This document shows positions 26,050 through 34,757 of a stretch of 64,000 bases of DNA, one piece after another. Position 1 is the stretch's first letter, and each line of letters starts with the position of its first letter. The stretch covers positions 62,001 through 126,000 of the forward strand of contig NZ_BCTW01000001.1 of assembly GCF_001590965.1 (NCBI RefSeq), given 5' to 3'. The position numbers were made by a program, and so were the translations under genes. The notes under the pieces are model-generated. The model searched no databases, was not told where the DNA came from, and saw only the letters and a list, made by a program, of their open reading frames with translations. This DNA is from Novosphingobium lentum NBRC 107847. GTDB lineage: Bacteria; Pseudomonadota; Alphaproteobacteria; Sphingomonadales; Sphingomonadaceae.

Positions 26050-28383
26050 TCACTCCGTCATCGCCGGACGATGGTCCGGCACCAGTTCGTAAAGCGTGGT
26101 GCGCTGGCGCGATGGCCGCCCGGCACGCCGGGCCAGCGCGATCATGTCGGCGGGCCCGAACTCCTGCCCGTTGACCCCGCCGGCCGCACGCGTGATCGAT
26201 TCGTCCATCAGCGTACCGCCCAGATCGTTGGCGCCGGCCTTCAGCACCGCCGCCGCCGCCTCCGGACCCAGCTTGACCCACGACACCTGGATGTTGGTCA
26301 GGACCGGATGCAGCACGATCCGCGCGATGGCGTGCATCAGCACCGCCTCGCGATAGCTCGGGCCAGATCGGGCAAGGCCCTTGCGCCAGATCGGCGCTTC
26401 CATGTGGACAAACGGCAGCGGCACGAATTCGGTGAACCCGCCGGTTTCTTCCTGCAACGCGCGCACTTGCGCGAGATGGCGCGCCCAGTGGCGATATTGC
26501 TCGACGTGCCCGAACATGATCGTCGCCGTGGTCCGCAAGCCCACGCTGTGCGCGGCGCGCATCACGTCCAGCCACTCGTCGGCGCTGACTTTGTCGGGAC
26601 ACAGGATTTCGCGCACCTCGGGATCGAGGATTTCGGCCGCCGTGCCCGGAAGCGTCGCCAGCCCTGCCCGCTTCAGCCGGCTGAGGAAGTCCTCCAGCGG
26701 CAGGCCCAGCGTGCGGGCGCCGTGCGTTACCTCCAGCGGCGAGAACGCGTGGATATGCACCCCGGGCGCTGCCGCGCGGACCGCCGCCAGGATGTCGAGA
26801 TAGGTGTTGCCGTCATAATCGGGGTGAATGCCCCCCTGCAGACAGACTTCGGTCGCCCCACGCTCCACCGCCTCGGCGGCGCGGCGGCCGATCTCCTCGA
26901 AATCGAGCCGATAGGCCGGCCCGCGCATCGCGCGCGTGCTACCCTTGGAGAACGCGCAGAAACCGCATCGGTACAGACAGATGTTGGTATAGTTGATGTT
27001 GCGGTTAATCGCATACGTCACGGTATCGCCCACGACTTCGGCCCGCATCCGGTCGGCGAACGCACAGACGGCGTCGAAATCATCGCCCTCGGCGGTGAAC
27101 AGGTGCGCGACCGCGTCCTCATCCAGCTTCTGGCCGTCCTCGACCAGCGTCAGGATGCGGGCGATGGCGTCGGTGGCAGGCGCCGGAACCAGGTCGGGCA
27201 CCGCATCGCCGTGCCCGACGGACCAGTCGCTGTCCTTGGGCAAGCCACGCCCGTCCACCGCGCGCCGCACGGCCGGCGCGATGCGCGGATCGCACCACTT
27301 GGCCGCATGTTGCGCATGGCGCGGCCCGATCGCCAGCCGCTGACGCAAGGCGCGCCCGGCCTCAGCGGTGGCATCGGCCAGCACTTCCAGATGCGGCCAT
27401 GGCGCCTCGGGATTGACGTGGTCGGGGGTCAGCGGAGAGACCCCACCCCAGTCGTTCACCCCGGCGCGGATCAGATCGCCCAGCGCGGAACGGTCGTGCA
27501 GGTTGGGCGGCGCCTGGATGGTCATGTCCGCGCCCAGGATCAGCCGCGCGGCCGCGATGGTCCAAAGATGGTCTTCCAGGGTCGGCTCGGGCCGGTCCGC
27601 CATCTTCGTGCCGGGCTTGGCGCGGAAGTTCTGGATGATCACTTCCTGGACGTGCCCGTACTTGGCGTGCAGCTCGCGGATCGCCAGCAGCGCCTCGATG
27701 CGCTCGAGCCGGGTCTCGCCGATGCCGATCAGCAGGCCGGTGGTGAAAGGCACTTTCGCCTCACCCGCAGCCGCGATCGAGGCCAGCCGCAGCGCGGGCG
27801 CCTTGTCTGGCGAACCGTGATGCGCCTCACCCTTATCGCACAGCCGGTCGGACGCGGATTCCAGCATGATCCCCATCGATGCCGCGTGCGGTCGCAGCGC
27901 CGCGTAATCGGCGGCCTCCATCAGCCCGGGGTTGAGATGCGGCAGCAGCCCGGTCTCGTCGAACACCAGCGCCGCCACTTCGGCGAGGTACGACAGCGTC
28001 GTTTCGTGCCCCAGTTCGGCCAGGGCCTCGCGCGCGGCGGAATAGCGCGCCTCGGGCCGGTCCCCCAGCGTGAACAGCGCCTCGCGGCACCCCATCGCGG
28101 CGCCCGCGCGCGCAATCGCCAGCACCGCCTCGCGGCTCAGATAGGCGTCGCCTGCCTTCGCCGGAGTTTGCGCGAATGTGCAGTAATGGCAGACGTCGCG
28201 ACACAGTTTCGTCAGCGGAATGAACACTTTGCGCGAATAGGTGACGATCGCGCCGTGGCCGGCCAGCGTCAGCGCCTGCGCCGCCGCGATCATGTCCGCC
28301 AGCGGCATCGCCGCGAACGCACAGTTCAGATCGCCCGCATCGGCGCTCAGGTCGTCCCACGGACCGCGTATGCCAAGCTTCAT
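26050..28383 (-). CDS. fbiC: Fused Fo synthase FbiC (CofG-CofH)
   Basis: A 777-residue two-domain radical SAM enzyme that builds the deazaflavin Fo from a ribityl-aminouracil and tyrosine. The N-terminal CofG half has its Fe-S motif at Cys61, Cys65 and Cys68 (CRDVCHYC); the CofH half has Cys469, Cys473 and Cys476 (CLYRCGFC). Both are CX3CX2C. The fused form, in CofG-CofH order, is the arrangement known from actinobacteria. AGGAG lies about 8 bases before the ATG. It is the first gene of the minus-strand run; a divergent sulfotransferase gene lies 295 bases upstream. Confidence 0.96.
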   Translation of the reverse strand: MKLGIRGPWDDLSADAGDLNCAFAAMPLADMIAAAQALTLAGHGAIVTYSRKVFIPLTKLCRDVCHYCTFAQTPAKAGDAYLSREAVLAIARAGAAMGCREALFTLGDRPEARYSAAREALAELGHETTLSYLAEVAALVFDETGLLPHLNPGLMEAADYAALRPHAASMGIMLESASDRLCDKGEAHHGSPDKAPALRLASIAAAGEAKVPFTTGLLIGIGETRLERIEALLAIRELHAKYGHVQEVIIQNFRAKPGTKMADRPEPTLEDHLWTIAAARLILGADMTIQAPPNLHDRSALGDLIRAGVNDWGGVSPLTPDHVNPEAPWPHLEVLADATAEAGRALRQRLAIGPRHAQHAAKWCDPRIAPAVRRAVDGRGLPKDSDWSVGHGDAVPDLVPAPATDAIARILTLVEDGQKLDEDAVAHLFTAEGDDFDAVCAFADRMRAEVVGDTVTYAINRNINYTNICLYRCGFCAFSKGSTRAMRGPAYRLDFEEIGRRAAEAVERGATEVCLQGGIHPDYDGNTYLDILAAVRAAAPGVHIHAFSPLEVTHGARTLGLPLEDFLSRLKRAGLATLPGTAAEILDPEVREILCPDKVSADEWLDVMRAAHSVGLRTTATIMFGHVEQYRHWARHLAQVRALQEETGGFTEFVPLPFVHMEAPIWRKGLARSGPSYREAVLMHAIARIVLHPVLTNIQVSWVKLGPEAAAAVLKAGANDLGGTLMDESITRAAGGVNGQEFGPADMIALARRAGRPSRQRTTLYELVPDHRPAMTE

Positions 28384-28554
28384 TCACTCCGCTCCTGCAC
28401 CTGGCATGTTCCGCAACGCAGCCGACATCCGCTTCCCGGCGGCTTGGGATATTGCAGTCAGGCCCTGACCCGCCAAAGGATAGGTCGAGGACTTTGCCGT
28501 GATGGCCGCGACCTTACCCCCAAGTTGCCGCCGGGTCCAACGTCGTGGTCGGTC

Positions 28555-28576
28555 GCTGCCACGGCGCCGTGGCAGC
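28555..28576. promoter_or_regulatory. Perfect 22-base palindrome between fbiC and sulfotransferase genes
   Basis: An 11-base half (GCTGCCACGGC) is followed directly by its exact reverse complement, near the middle of the 295-base divergent control region. It may be an operator serving fbiC (172 bases away) or the sulfotransferase gene (102 bases away). No regulator gene is adjacent. Confidence 0.45.
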
Positions 28577-28594
28577 CGGATGCCGACCAGTCCG

Positions 28595-28610
28595 ACGATA
28601 GGTTTTGCGC
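28595..28610 (+). promoter_or_regulatory. Candidate promoter element shared with 8442-8456
   Basis: ACGATAGGTTTTGCGC, ending 68 bases before the sulfotransferase ATG. It differs by one inserted T from the element upstream of the KstD-like gene, which sits at nearly the same distance from its start. Confidence 0.4.
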
Positions 28611-28678
28611 CCGGCAGGGCAGGGCACCGTTCGGACGCTGGCCGCAGGGAAAGCACGAGGCAACAAGGAACCGAAGCA

Positions 28679-29842
28679 ATGGCAACCGTGGCGAACACCG
28701 ATATTTCCAGGCTCGATGCGGACACGCTGCTCGATCAGTACCCGCTGCCCGAATACTTGCGCGAAAACGTGCGTCCGGGACTGGCGATGATGATCCGTTC
28801 GGCCGCCGAGATGACCGACCTCAACGCCAACGGCCGCGCCCGGGTGCTTTTCCAGATCCACGACGATCTTGGCCGGCTGAAGCAGATCGCCGACGACCGC
28901 GCGCGCTATCCCGAGATCGCCGATGTCGAGATCCGCGAGCCGCTGTTCATCGTCGGCCTGCCGCGCTGCGGCACCAGCGTGCTGCACGCGCTGCTGAACG
29001 AAGATCCGGACGTGCGCGCGCCGCTGCAGTGGGAAATCGCCTATCCCTCGCCGCCGCCGGAACAGGCCACCGAACTGACCGATCCGCGCATTGCCAAGTA
29101 CGATGCCTATCTGTGGGAATCGTTCGGCGGCGATCCCAAGGAACTGCTCAAGGGCCACCCGCTGGGCGCGATGATCCCGCAGGAATGCGGATCGTTCATG
29201 ACCAGCTCGTTCCAGAGCAGCAACGTGTGCATGCTGCAGAATCTGCCGCGCTTCTATGACTGGTTCAAGGGCATCGACGCCACGTTCCGCTATGAAGTCC
29301 ACAAGATGTGGCTGCAGCAGCTGGGCTGGAAGAACCCGCGCAAGCACTGGGTGCTGAAAATCCAGGAGCACATGTACAAGATGCGCGAACTGCGCGCCGT
29401 CTATCCCGATGCGATCTTCATCCAGCCGCACCGCGACCCGACGCAAGTCGTCGCGTCGATCTCGCAACTGATGTACGTGATCCGCAGCCCCGCCTACGAC
29501 GAGCCGGGCAAGGACAAGATCGGGCAGGAATTCCTCAACCTGTGGTCCGACGGGATCGAGGCGATGATGGATTATCGCGCGGCCACGCCCGATCTGCCGA
29601 TCCACGACATGCGGTTCAAGGACCTGATCACCGATCCGGTCGGCACGATCCGCAAGGCCTATGCCCAGTTCGGCCGCGAACTGACTGACGAAGGCGCGGC
29701 CAACGTGCTGCGCTGGCTGGACGAAAACCCCGCCGACAAGCACGGCAAGCGCAGCTACAGCCTGGAAGAATTCGGGCTGGACGAACAGACCGTGCGCAAC
29801 CGGTTCGCGCGCTATACGGAGACGTACCGTGACTTCGTCTGA
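28679..29842 (+). CDS. Sulfotransferase family protein
   Basis: A 387-residue PAPS-dependent sulfotransferase-fold protein. The 5'-phosphosulfate loop is FIVGLPRCGTS at 90-100 and the 3'-phosphate site is the later IQPHRDPTQVVASI. Similar proteins are common in actinobacterial and sphingomonad catabolic clusters, and true sulfonation has rarely been shown for them. The frame is open upstream; ATG 28679 has AAGGA (28665-28669) 9 bases before it. The next gene (DUF1214) starts 14 bases before this one ends, so the two are translationally linked. Confidence 0.88.
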   Translation: MATVANTDISRLDADTLLDQYPLPEYLRENVRPGLAMMIRSAAEMTDLNANGRARVLFQIHDDLGRLKQIADDRARYPEIADVEIREPLFIVGLPRCGTSVLHALLNEDPDVRAPLQWEIAYPSPPPEQATELTDPRIAKYDAYLWESFGGDPKELLKGHPLGAMIPQECGSFMTSSFQSSNVCMLQNLPRFYDWFKGIDATFRYEVHKMWLQQLGWKNPRKHWVLKIQEHMYKMRELRAVYPDAIFIQPHRDPTQVVASISQLMYVIRSPAYDEPGKDKIGQEFLNLWSDGIEAMMDYRAATPDLPIHDMRFKDLITDPVGTIRKAYAQFGRELTDEGAANVLRWLDENPADKHGKRSYSLEEFGLDEQTVRNRFARYTETYRDFV

Positions 29843-31031
29843 CGTGAAAACGTCCGAAGGCGCGGCCCTGCCGCAGTGGTCCGATTACCTGGGGCTACTG
29901 GCCAAGGCGGACAGCGTGCTCGATCTGCTGGCCGATCCTGCGGACCCGCTGGCCCGGCAGGAGGCCTATCGCCTGATGTTCATGGCACTGGCAGCCGGGT
30001 TCCAGAGCACGTTCGTCGATCCCGACCACCCCGAATTCACTTGCGCGGTCAGCAACGTGATGAACAGCGTGGGGGTCAATCCCGATTTCATCTACGGATC
30101 GGCCTCGATCCGGGGCGAGGGGACCTATCGGCTGAGCGGCAAGCGCGGCGGCGGGGTGTTCGTGATCTTCGACATCAACGCCGGGTCGATCGGCGTGCTG
30201 GACCAGTTCGGGCCCTCGGTCGGCTTCATCGACCTTGACCAGCAAGCCCTGGGCCCGGACGGCAGCTTCGACATCCTGCTGAGCGCGGAGCGGCCCGAGG
30301 GGCACAACGGCGACTGGGTGCGGCTCGATCCCCGCGCCTGCAACATCGCGGTACGGCGCGCCTACTACAACTGGGGTGACGAGGAAGAAGCCAGGATCGC
30401 GATCGAGCGGGTCGACCGCCCGATCGGCCCATCGCGCATGGACGCAGCCGAAATCGCGCGCCGCCTGTCCGCACTCTCCGCGTTCGTCGAACGCTATGTC
30501 GGCTTTGCCATGGGTTACGGCGCGCGGCAGCGGGCGCAAGGCGTGGTCAACCGGCTGGAGCATGACGACTGGGCCGGGCGGGGCGGCCTGTCGGGCCAGC
30601 ACTACTACCAAGGCATCTTCGCGCTCGAACCGGGGCAGGCGATGATCCTCGAGACCGAACTGCCAGAGACGGTGCGCTACTGGAACATCCAGCTGAACGA
30701 CCCGCTGTGGAACACGATCGACTGGTTCAACCGCCAGAGCAGTCTCAACGCCGCGCAGGCGACGCTCGACAGCGATGGCCGGTTCCGCGCGGTGATCGCG
30801 GCGCAGGACCCGGGCGTGCCCAACTGGCTCGACTGCGGCGGGCACCTGACCGGATCGCTGATGCTGCGCTGGACACAGGCAAGTTCCGGCCCCGAACCGC
30901 GCCTGCGGGTGGTCGATGCCGCCACGCTACGCGATCACCTTCCGGCCGACACGCCGATGGTGACAGCGGACGAGCGCCAGCAAACGCTGCGGCGGCGGCT
31001 GCGCGGCTCGCAGTGGCGCCACCGCTGGTGA
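29829..31031 (+). CDS. DUF1214-like protein
   Basis: A 400-residue protein that resembles DUF1214 family members: the AVRRAYYNWGDEEEARIAIERVD stretch in the middle and YWNIQLNDPLWNTIDWFNRQSSLN near the C-terminus. Its function is unknown. The start is GTG 29829, preceded by GGAG (29818-29821), inside the end of the sulfotransferase gene. No signal peptide is seen. The tight coupling suggests it works with the sulfotransferase-like protein on the same compound. Confidence 0.7.
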   Translation: MTSSDVKTSEGAALPQWSDYLGLLAKADSVLDLLADPADPLARQEAYRLMFMALAAGFQSTFVDPDHPEFTCAVSNVMNSVGVNPDFIYGSASIRGEGTYRLSGKRGGGVFVIFDINAGSIGVLDQFGPSVGFIDLDQQALGPDGSFDILLSAERPEGHNGDWVRLDPRACNIAVRRAYYNWGDEEEARIAIERVDRPIGPSRMDAAEIARRLSALSAFVERYVGFAMGYGARQRAQGVVNRLEHDDWAGRGGLSGQHYYQGIFALEPGQAMILETELPETVRYWNIQLNDPLWNTIDWFNRQSSLNAAQATLDSDGRFRAVIAAQDPGVPNWLDCGGHLTGSLMLRWTQASSGPEPRLRVVDAATLRDHLPADTPMVTADERQQTLRRRLRGSQWRHRW

Positions 31032-31073
31032 CGACGATCGGGCGGCGAATTCGAAAGAGGATAACCTGACAGC

Positions 31074-31883
31074 ATGGACCTTGGCATTTCCGGACGCCGT
31101 GCGCTGATCGCCGGATCGAGCAGCGGGATCGGCGCGGCCATCGCCATCGCGCTGGCGGGTGAAGGGGTGGAGATCATCGTCCACGGCCGCAGCCGCGACA
31201 GCGCGCTGGCGGTGTGCGACGGCATCGCGGCGGCAGGCGGCAAGGCTTCGCTGCTGCTGGCGCCGCTGGACGATCCTGGCGAAGTGGCCCGGCTGGCGCG
31301 CGAGGCGCTGGCGACCGGACCGGTCGACATCCTGATCAACTGCGCGGGCGCGGCGTCCGATCCGCACCGCTGGTTCGATGCGCCGGCCGATGCGTGGCAG
31401 CGGCAGTTCCAGACATCGACGTTCTATGCCGTGCAGCTGATCCAGGCCATCGTGCCGTCGATGCGCGAGCGGGGGTGGGGCCGGGTGCTGAACGTCAGCA
31501 GCGGGGCGGCCTATCGCGCGATGTTGAACCATCCCGAATACGCGGCGGCCAAGCTAGCGCTGCATTCGATGACGGCAACGCTTTCGGCCGAGCTGGGCGA
31601 TTGCGGGGTGCTGGTCAACACGCTGGTGTCAGGTCCGGTGCTGACGCCGAACACGCAGCAGTCGATCGACAACAGTGCGGCCGCCGCAGGCTTCACCGAA
31701 ACCGGGGCCGCGCTGGAAAAGCGCGTGATTGCCGAAGTGTGGCGGGCGACGATCCCGCTGGCGCGGATGGGCCGGGTGGAAGAACTGGCGGATGCCGCGT
31801 GTTTCCTCGTGTCCGAACGCGCGTCCTACATCACCGGCGCGGCCTTGCGCGTCGATGGCGGATCGGTCGGCGCGATCGCCTGA
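31074..31883 (+). CDS. SDR family oxidoreductase
   Basis: A 269-residue SDR: GSSSGIG at 14-20, NCAG at 89-92, Ser142 and Tyr156-Ala-Ala-Ala-Lys160. His-Gly-Arg after the second strand points to NADP(H). It follows the DUF1214 gene by 42 bases on the same strand and ends 11 bases before the convergent MDR gene. The ribosome site is weak (GAGG about 13 bases before ATG). Confidence 0.91.
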   Translation: MDLGISGRRALIAGSSSGIGAAIAIALAGEGVEIIVHGRSRDSALAVCDGIAAAGGKASLLLAPLDDPGEVARLAREALATGPVDILINCAGAASDPHRWFDAPADAWQRQFQTSTFYAVQLIQAIVPSMRERGWGRVLNVSSGAAYRAMLNHPEYAAAKLALHSMTATLSAELGDCGVLVNTLVSGPVLTPNTQQSIDNSAAAAGFTETGAALEKRVIAEVWRATIPLARMGRVEELADAACFLVSERASYITGAALRVDGGSVGAIA

Positions 31884-31894
31884 ATTCCAGTGGG

Positions 31895-32815
31895 TTAGCG
31901 CTGGATGACGATCTTGGCGTGCGGACTGCCCGCCTGCGCCGCCCAGGCATCGGCCGCGCGATCGAACGAAAACACGGCGGTGTCGACCGTCAGGCCTTTG
32001 TCCGTGGCCATCGCCATCAGCCGATGAAACGCGGCGCGGCGCTCCGCTGCGGGACGCTGCCCGGTGCCCACGCCGATGTGGCTGCGGAACACCAGGTCGC
32101 GCAATGAAAGCGATACCGTCTGGCCCGCCTGCACGCCGATGCTCATCATCCGCGCTCCGGGCCGCGTGGCGCGCATGGCGGCCTCGGCAGGCGGGCCATA
32201 GATCACGTCGAGCACCACGTCGAAGCCGCCGTTGGACACGGCTTTCAACGCCGCCTCGTCATCGCCTGAGCCCAGCTGCGCGGTCGCATCGGCCCAGCCC
32301 CGCACGGCCAGCGCGGCAAGCCGTTCCGGGTTGCGCGCCGCTGCCACCACGTGACCCGCGCCGAACGCCCGCGCGATCTGCAGCGCGATCTGGCCGACCG
32401 GGCCGGTCGCACCCAGGATCAGGACATTGTCGCCCGGCTGGATGCGCGCCTCTTCCATCGGGATGAGCGCGCCGGTGCCCGAGATGGCGAGCGCGATCAC
32501 CTGATCATCCGCAAGCTGTGCCGGGCAGGGCCAGACTTCCGCATCGGGGACCAGCGTCTGCTCGGCGATGGCGCCGAACGGCGCGGCGCTGTGGCCAAAA
32601 TAGACCCGCGTGCCATCGGCCAGCGTGCCCACGCCCTCGCCGCCGGGCACATACGCCCCGGTGACCGGGCCGAAGAATCCGTTCGCGCGCATCAGGTCGG
32701 TCGGGCCGATGCCGGCGGCAGACACATCGACCACATGGCAGCCATCGGCGGCCAGCGGTGCTGCGTGGTCAGCCAGTGCGAAGCTGCCGTCGGCGGCGAT
32801 GATGGCGGCCTTCAT
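31895..32815 (-). CDS. Zinc-free MDR quinone oxidoreductase
   Basis: A 306-residue medium-chain reductase with a GroES-like N-terminal domain (GIGPTDLMRANGFFG, then PGGEGVG) and a Rossmann domain (VLILGATGPVGQIALQIARAFGAG). The zinc-ligand cysteines are absent, so it is a quinone/enone reductase type. Its C-terminus closes with the family phrase HAKIVIQR. It is the last gene before a 77-base gap to the ACAD-like gene upstream and may belong to that unit. Confidence 0.87.
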   Translation of the reverse strand: MKAAIIAADGSFALADHAAPLAADGCHVVDVSAAGIGPTDLMRANGFFGPVTGAYVPGGEGVGTLADGTRVYFGHSAAPFGAIAEQTLVPDAEVWPCPAQLADDQVIALAISGTGALIPMEEARIQPGDNVLILGATGPVGQIALQIARAFGAGHVVAAARNPERLAALAVRGWADATAQLGSGDDEAALKAVSNGGFDVVLDVIYGPPAEAAMRATRPGARMMSIGVQAGQTVSLSLRDLVFRSHIGVGTGQRPAAERRAAFHRLMAMATDKGLTVDTAVFSFDRAADAWAAQAGSPHAKIVIQR

Positions 32816-32892
32816 CGGTCGGAATTCCCTTGTGCCGGGACGGACAGGGCCGCCCGCGCGATGTGCGCGGACGGCCCGAACCGGGTGACGGA

Positions 32893-34119
32893 TCAGTAAG
32901 CGCCGGGAGGCGAAATGCCGTCGGCACCAGCCAGATTGCGGCCATAGATCTCGTAACCGATGGTCGGGATGTTCTGGATGTGGCGCGTGGCCATCGACAC
33001 GTCGCGCCAGTAGCGGTTGATCGGCTTGTCGAGCGAGAACGCCGAGGAACCCGCCTGGAACATCAGCGATTCGCTGGCGCCGTGGACCAGTTCGATCATC
33101 TGCGCACCGGCGGAGCGATGCATCGCCTTTTCGGCAAGGGTGAATTCCTCGCCCAGCGCGACGCGGTCGAGCTTGGCGGTCAGGTCGAACAGGATCAGCT
33201 TGGCGGTGTTCACCATCGCCGCCGCTTCGCCCAGATCGCGCATGTACGCGCCCGAATTGTTGCGGCTGGTGATGAACGTGGTCAGCACCGGCTTCTTGGC
33301 CGATTCGGCGGTGACGATCTCGACCATCGCCTCGACCGCGCCGATCAGCTGGGCAATGCCCGTGGTGCGCACGACCGGAACCGCCGGCAGCATATCGGAC
33401 GGATCGCCGAAATGGCGCTTGGTCGTGTCGATCTGGCCCGCACGCTCATCCATCAGCATCATCTGGGTGTCGGGAATGAACACGTTCTCGGCAATCGCGG
33501 TGTCCGAACCGGTGCCCTGCATGCCCGACACGAACCAGCTGTCGACGATCGTCATCGAAGCCATCGGCAGGTAGCACATGTTGATGCCGGGAACGACGGG
33601 ACCGTCGTAGTCTTCCAGCACCACGCCCTGCTGCGCCCAGGTCGACTGGCGCGAGCCGGACATGTAGGGCCACTTGCCGTTGATGATCCAGCCGCCATCG
33701 ACCTTGCGGGCCTTGCCCGGCGGATTGTACGCGCCGCAGACCGGCTGCGGGCCATCGCCGAACACCGCATCCTGCACGCCATCGGACGCGAGGCTGGTGA
33801 TCCAGCTGGTGCCGTTGATGATCTGCATCACCCAGCTCACCGCCGGATCGCCCTTGGCGATTTCGATCTGCACGCGGCAGAAGTCGGTGGTGGAAAGGCC
33901 GTGGCCGCCGAGCCGCTTGGGCAGCAGCAGTTGTAGCAGGCCATGCTCCTTGAGCGCCTTGTCCACCGCCGGGGTCGGCGCGCGCAGCTTTTCACCGGCG
34001 GCGGCTTCGCTCTGCAACAGCGGGCGCAGGCTGCGCGCGAGTTCGACAAATCCGTCCGCGATGTCCTTTGACGCGAAGCCACGCGCGGCGTCGACGTTGA
34101 GTTTGGCAACGGTGGCCAT
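32893..34119 (-). CDS. Acyl-CoA dehydrogenase-like flavoprotein (possible HsaA-type monooxygenase)
   Basis: A 408-residue protein of the acyl-CoA dehydrogenase fold: helical N-domain with LLLPKRLGGHGLS, beta middle domain (GGWIINGKWPYMSGS, DSWFVSGMQGTGSDTAIAENVFIP), and C-terminal helices. The GTGS and missing acyl-CoA catalytic Glu pattern are closer to flavin-dependent hydroxylases such as HsaA than to fatty acyl-CoA dehydrogenases; this is by eye. Such hydroxylases need a flavin reductase, not seen here. AGGAC lies 7 bases before ATG 34119, which overlaps the TetR stop by one base (TGATG). Confidence 0.82.
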   Translation of the reverse strand: MATVAKLNVDAARGFASKDIADGFVELARSLRPLLQSEAAAGEKLRAPTPAVDKALKEHGLLQLLLPKRLGGHGLSTTDFCRVQIEIAKGDPAVSWVMQIINGTSWITSLASDGVQDAVFGDGPQPVCGAYNPPGKARKVDGGWIINGKWPYMSGSRQSTWAQQGVVLEDYDGPVVPGINMCYLPMASMTIVDSWFVSGMQGTGSDTAIAENVFIPDTQMMLMDERAGQIDTTKRHFGDPSDMLPAVPVVRTTGIAQLIGAVEAMVEIVTAESAKKPVLTTFITSRNNSGAYMRDLGEAAAMVNTAKLILFDLTAKLDRVALGEEFTLAEKAMHRSAGAQMIELVHGASESLMFQAGSSAFSLDKPINRYWRDVSMATRHIQNIPTIGYEIYGRNLAGADGISPPGAY

Positions 34120-34757
34120 CAGTTTGTCCTTTCTATCGGTTCGGCACGATAGCCGACGGTCTGCAGTGCCCATTGCAGGATGTGCTCGGGCGATTCGTTC
34201 CAGCTGCGCATCCAGTTGTCGTCCGCCGGTATGACCAGCGTGCTGAGCTGAAGCCTGACCAGCGTTTCGATCAGGATGTCGCGGTTGATCGGCTCCCCGA
34301 CCTTGCGTTCGAGATAATCCAGCGTCGGCTCCAGCGCTTCGCGCACGGCGGCTTGGTGGCGCGCGAAATGGGTGCGCAGGAATTCGAGATGGAAAGCGGG
34401 CTCGACCTCGAAAATCCGGTCGGGCGAACGATCGATGGTGAAGTGCGCGAAAAACTGCATCACCGCGCGAAAGCGCTTCATCGGGTCCGCGATCGAATCC
34501 GCAACTTCGGCGATGCCCTGCTCGAAGCTGGAGCAGACATATTCCGACACCGCCGCCAGCACGTCTTCCTTCGAGGCGAAGTAGCGGTACAGCGTCCCGC
34601 GCGAGACGCCGCTGGCATCGCTGATGTCGCGCATCGACAGGCGCCTTGCGCCGACACTGCGAATGGCGCGCAACGTGCCGTCCAGGATCTTCTGGACGCT
34701 GGCGTATTGATCGCCGACGGCGGTGCCGCCCCATTCGCCGTGCGGGAGCAGTTTCAC
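34119..34757 (-). CDS. TetR family transcriptional regulator embedded in operon
   Basis: A 212-residue regulator with a TetR HTH at about 41-60 (SMRDISDASGVSRGTLYRYF) and a helical ligand domain. The GTG start at 34757 overlaps the upstream SDR stop (GTGA), and its own stop overlaps the next start. It is thus made from the same message as the Rieske/SDR/ACAD genes and probably controls that unit by feedback. The inverted repeat at 38786-38816, ahead of the first gene, is the best candidate operator. Confidence 0.87.
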   Translation of the reverse strand: MKLLPHGEWGGTAVGDQYASVQKILDGTLRAIRSVGARRLSMRDISDASGVSRGTLYRYFASKEDVLAAVSEYVCSSFEQGIAEVADSIADPMKRFRAVMQFFAHFTIDRSPDRIFEVEPAFHLEFLRTHFARHQAAVREALEPTLDYLERKVGEPINRDILIETLVRLQLSTLVIPADDNWMRSWNESPEHILQWALQTVGYRAEPIERTN

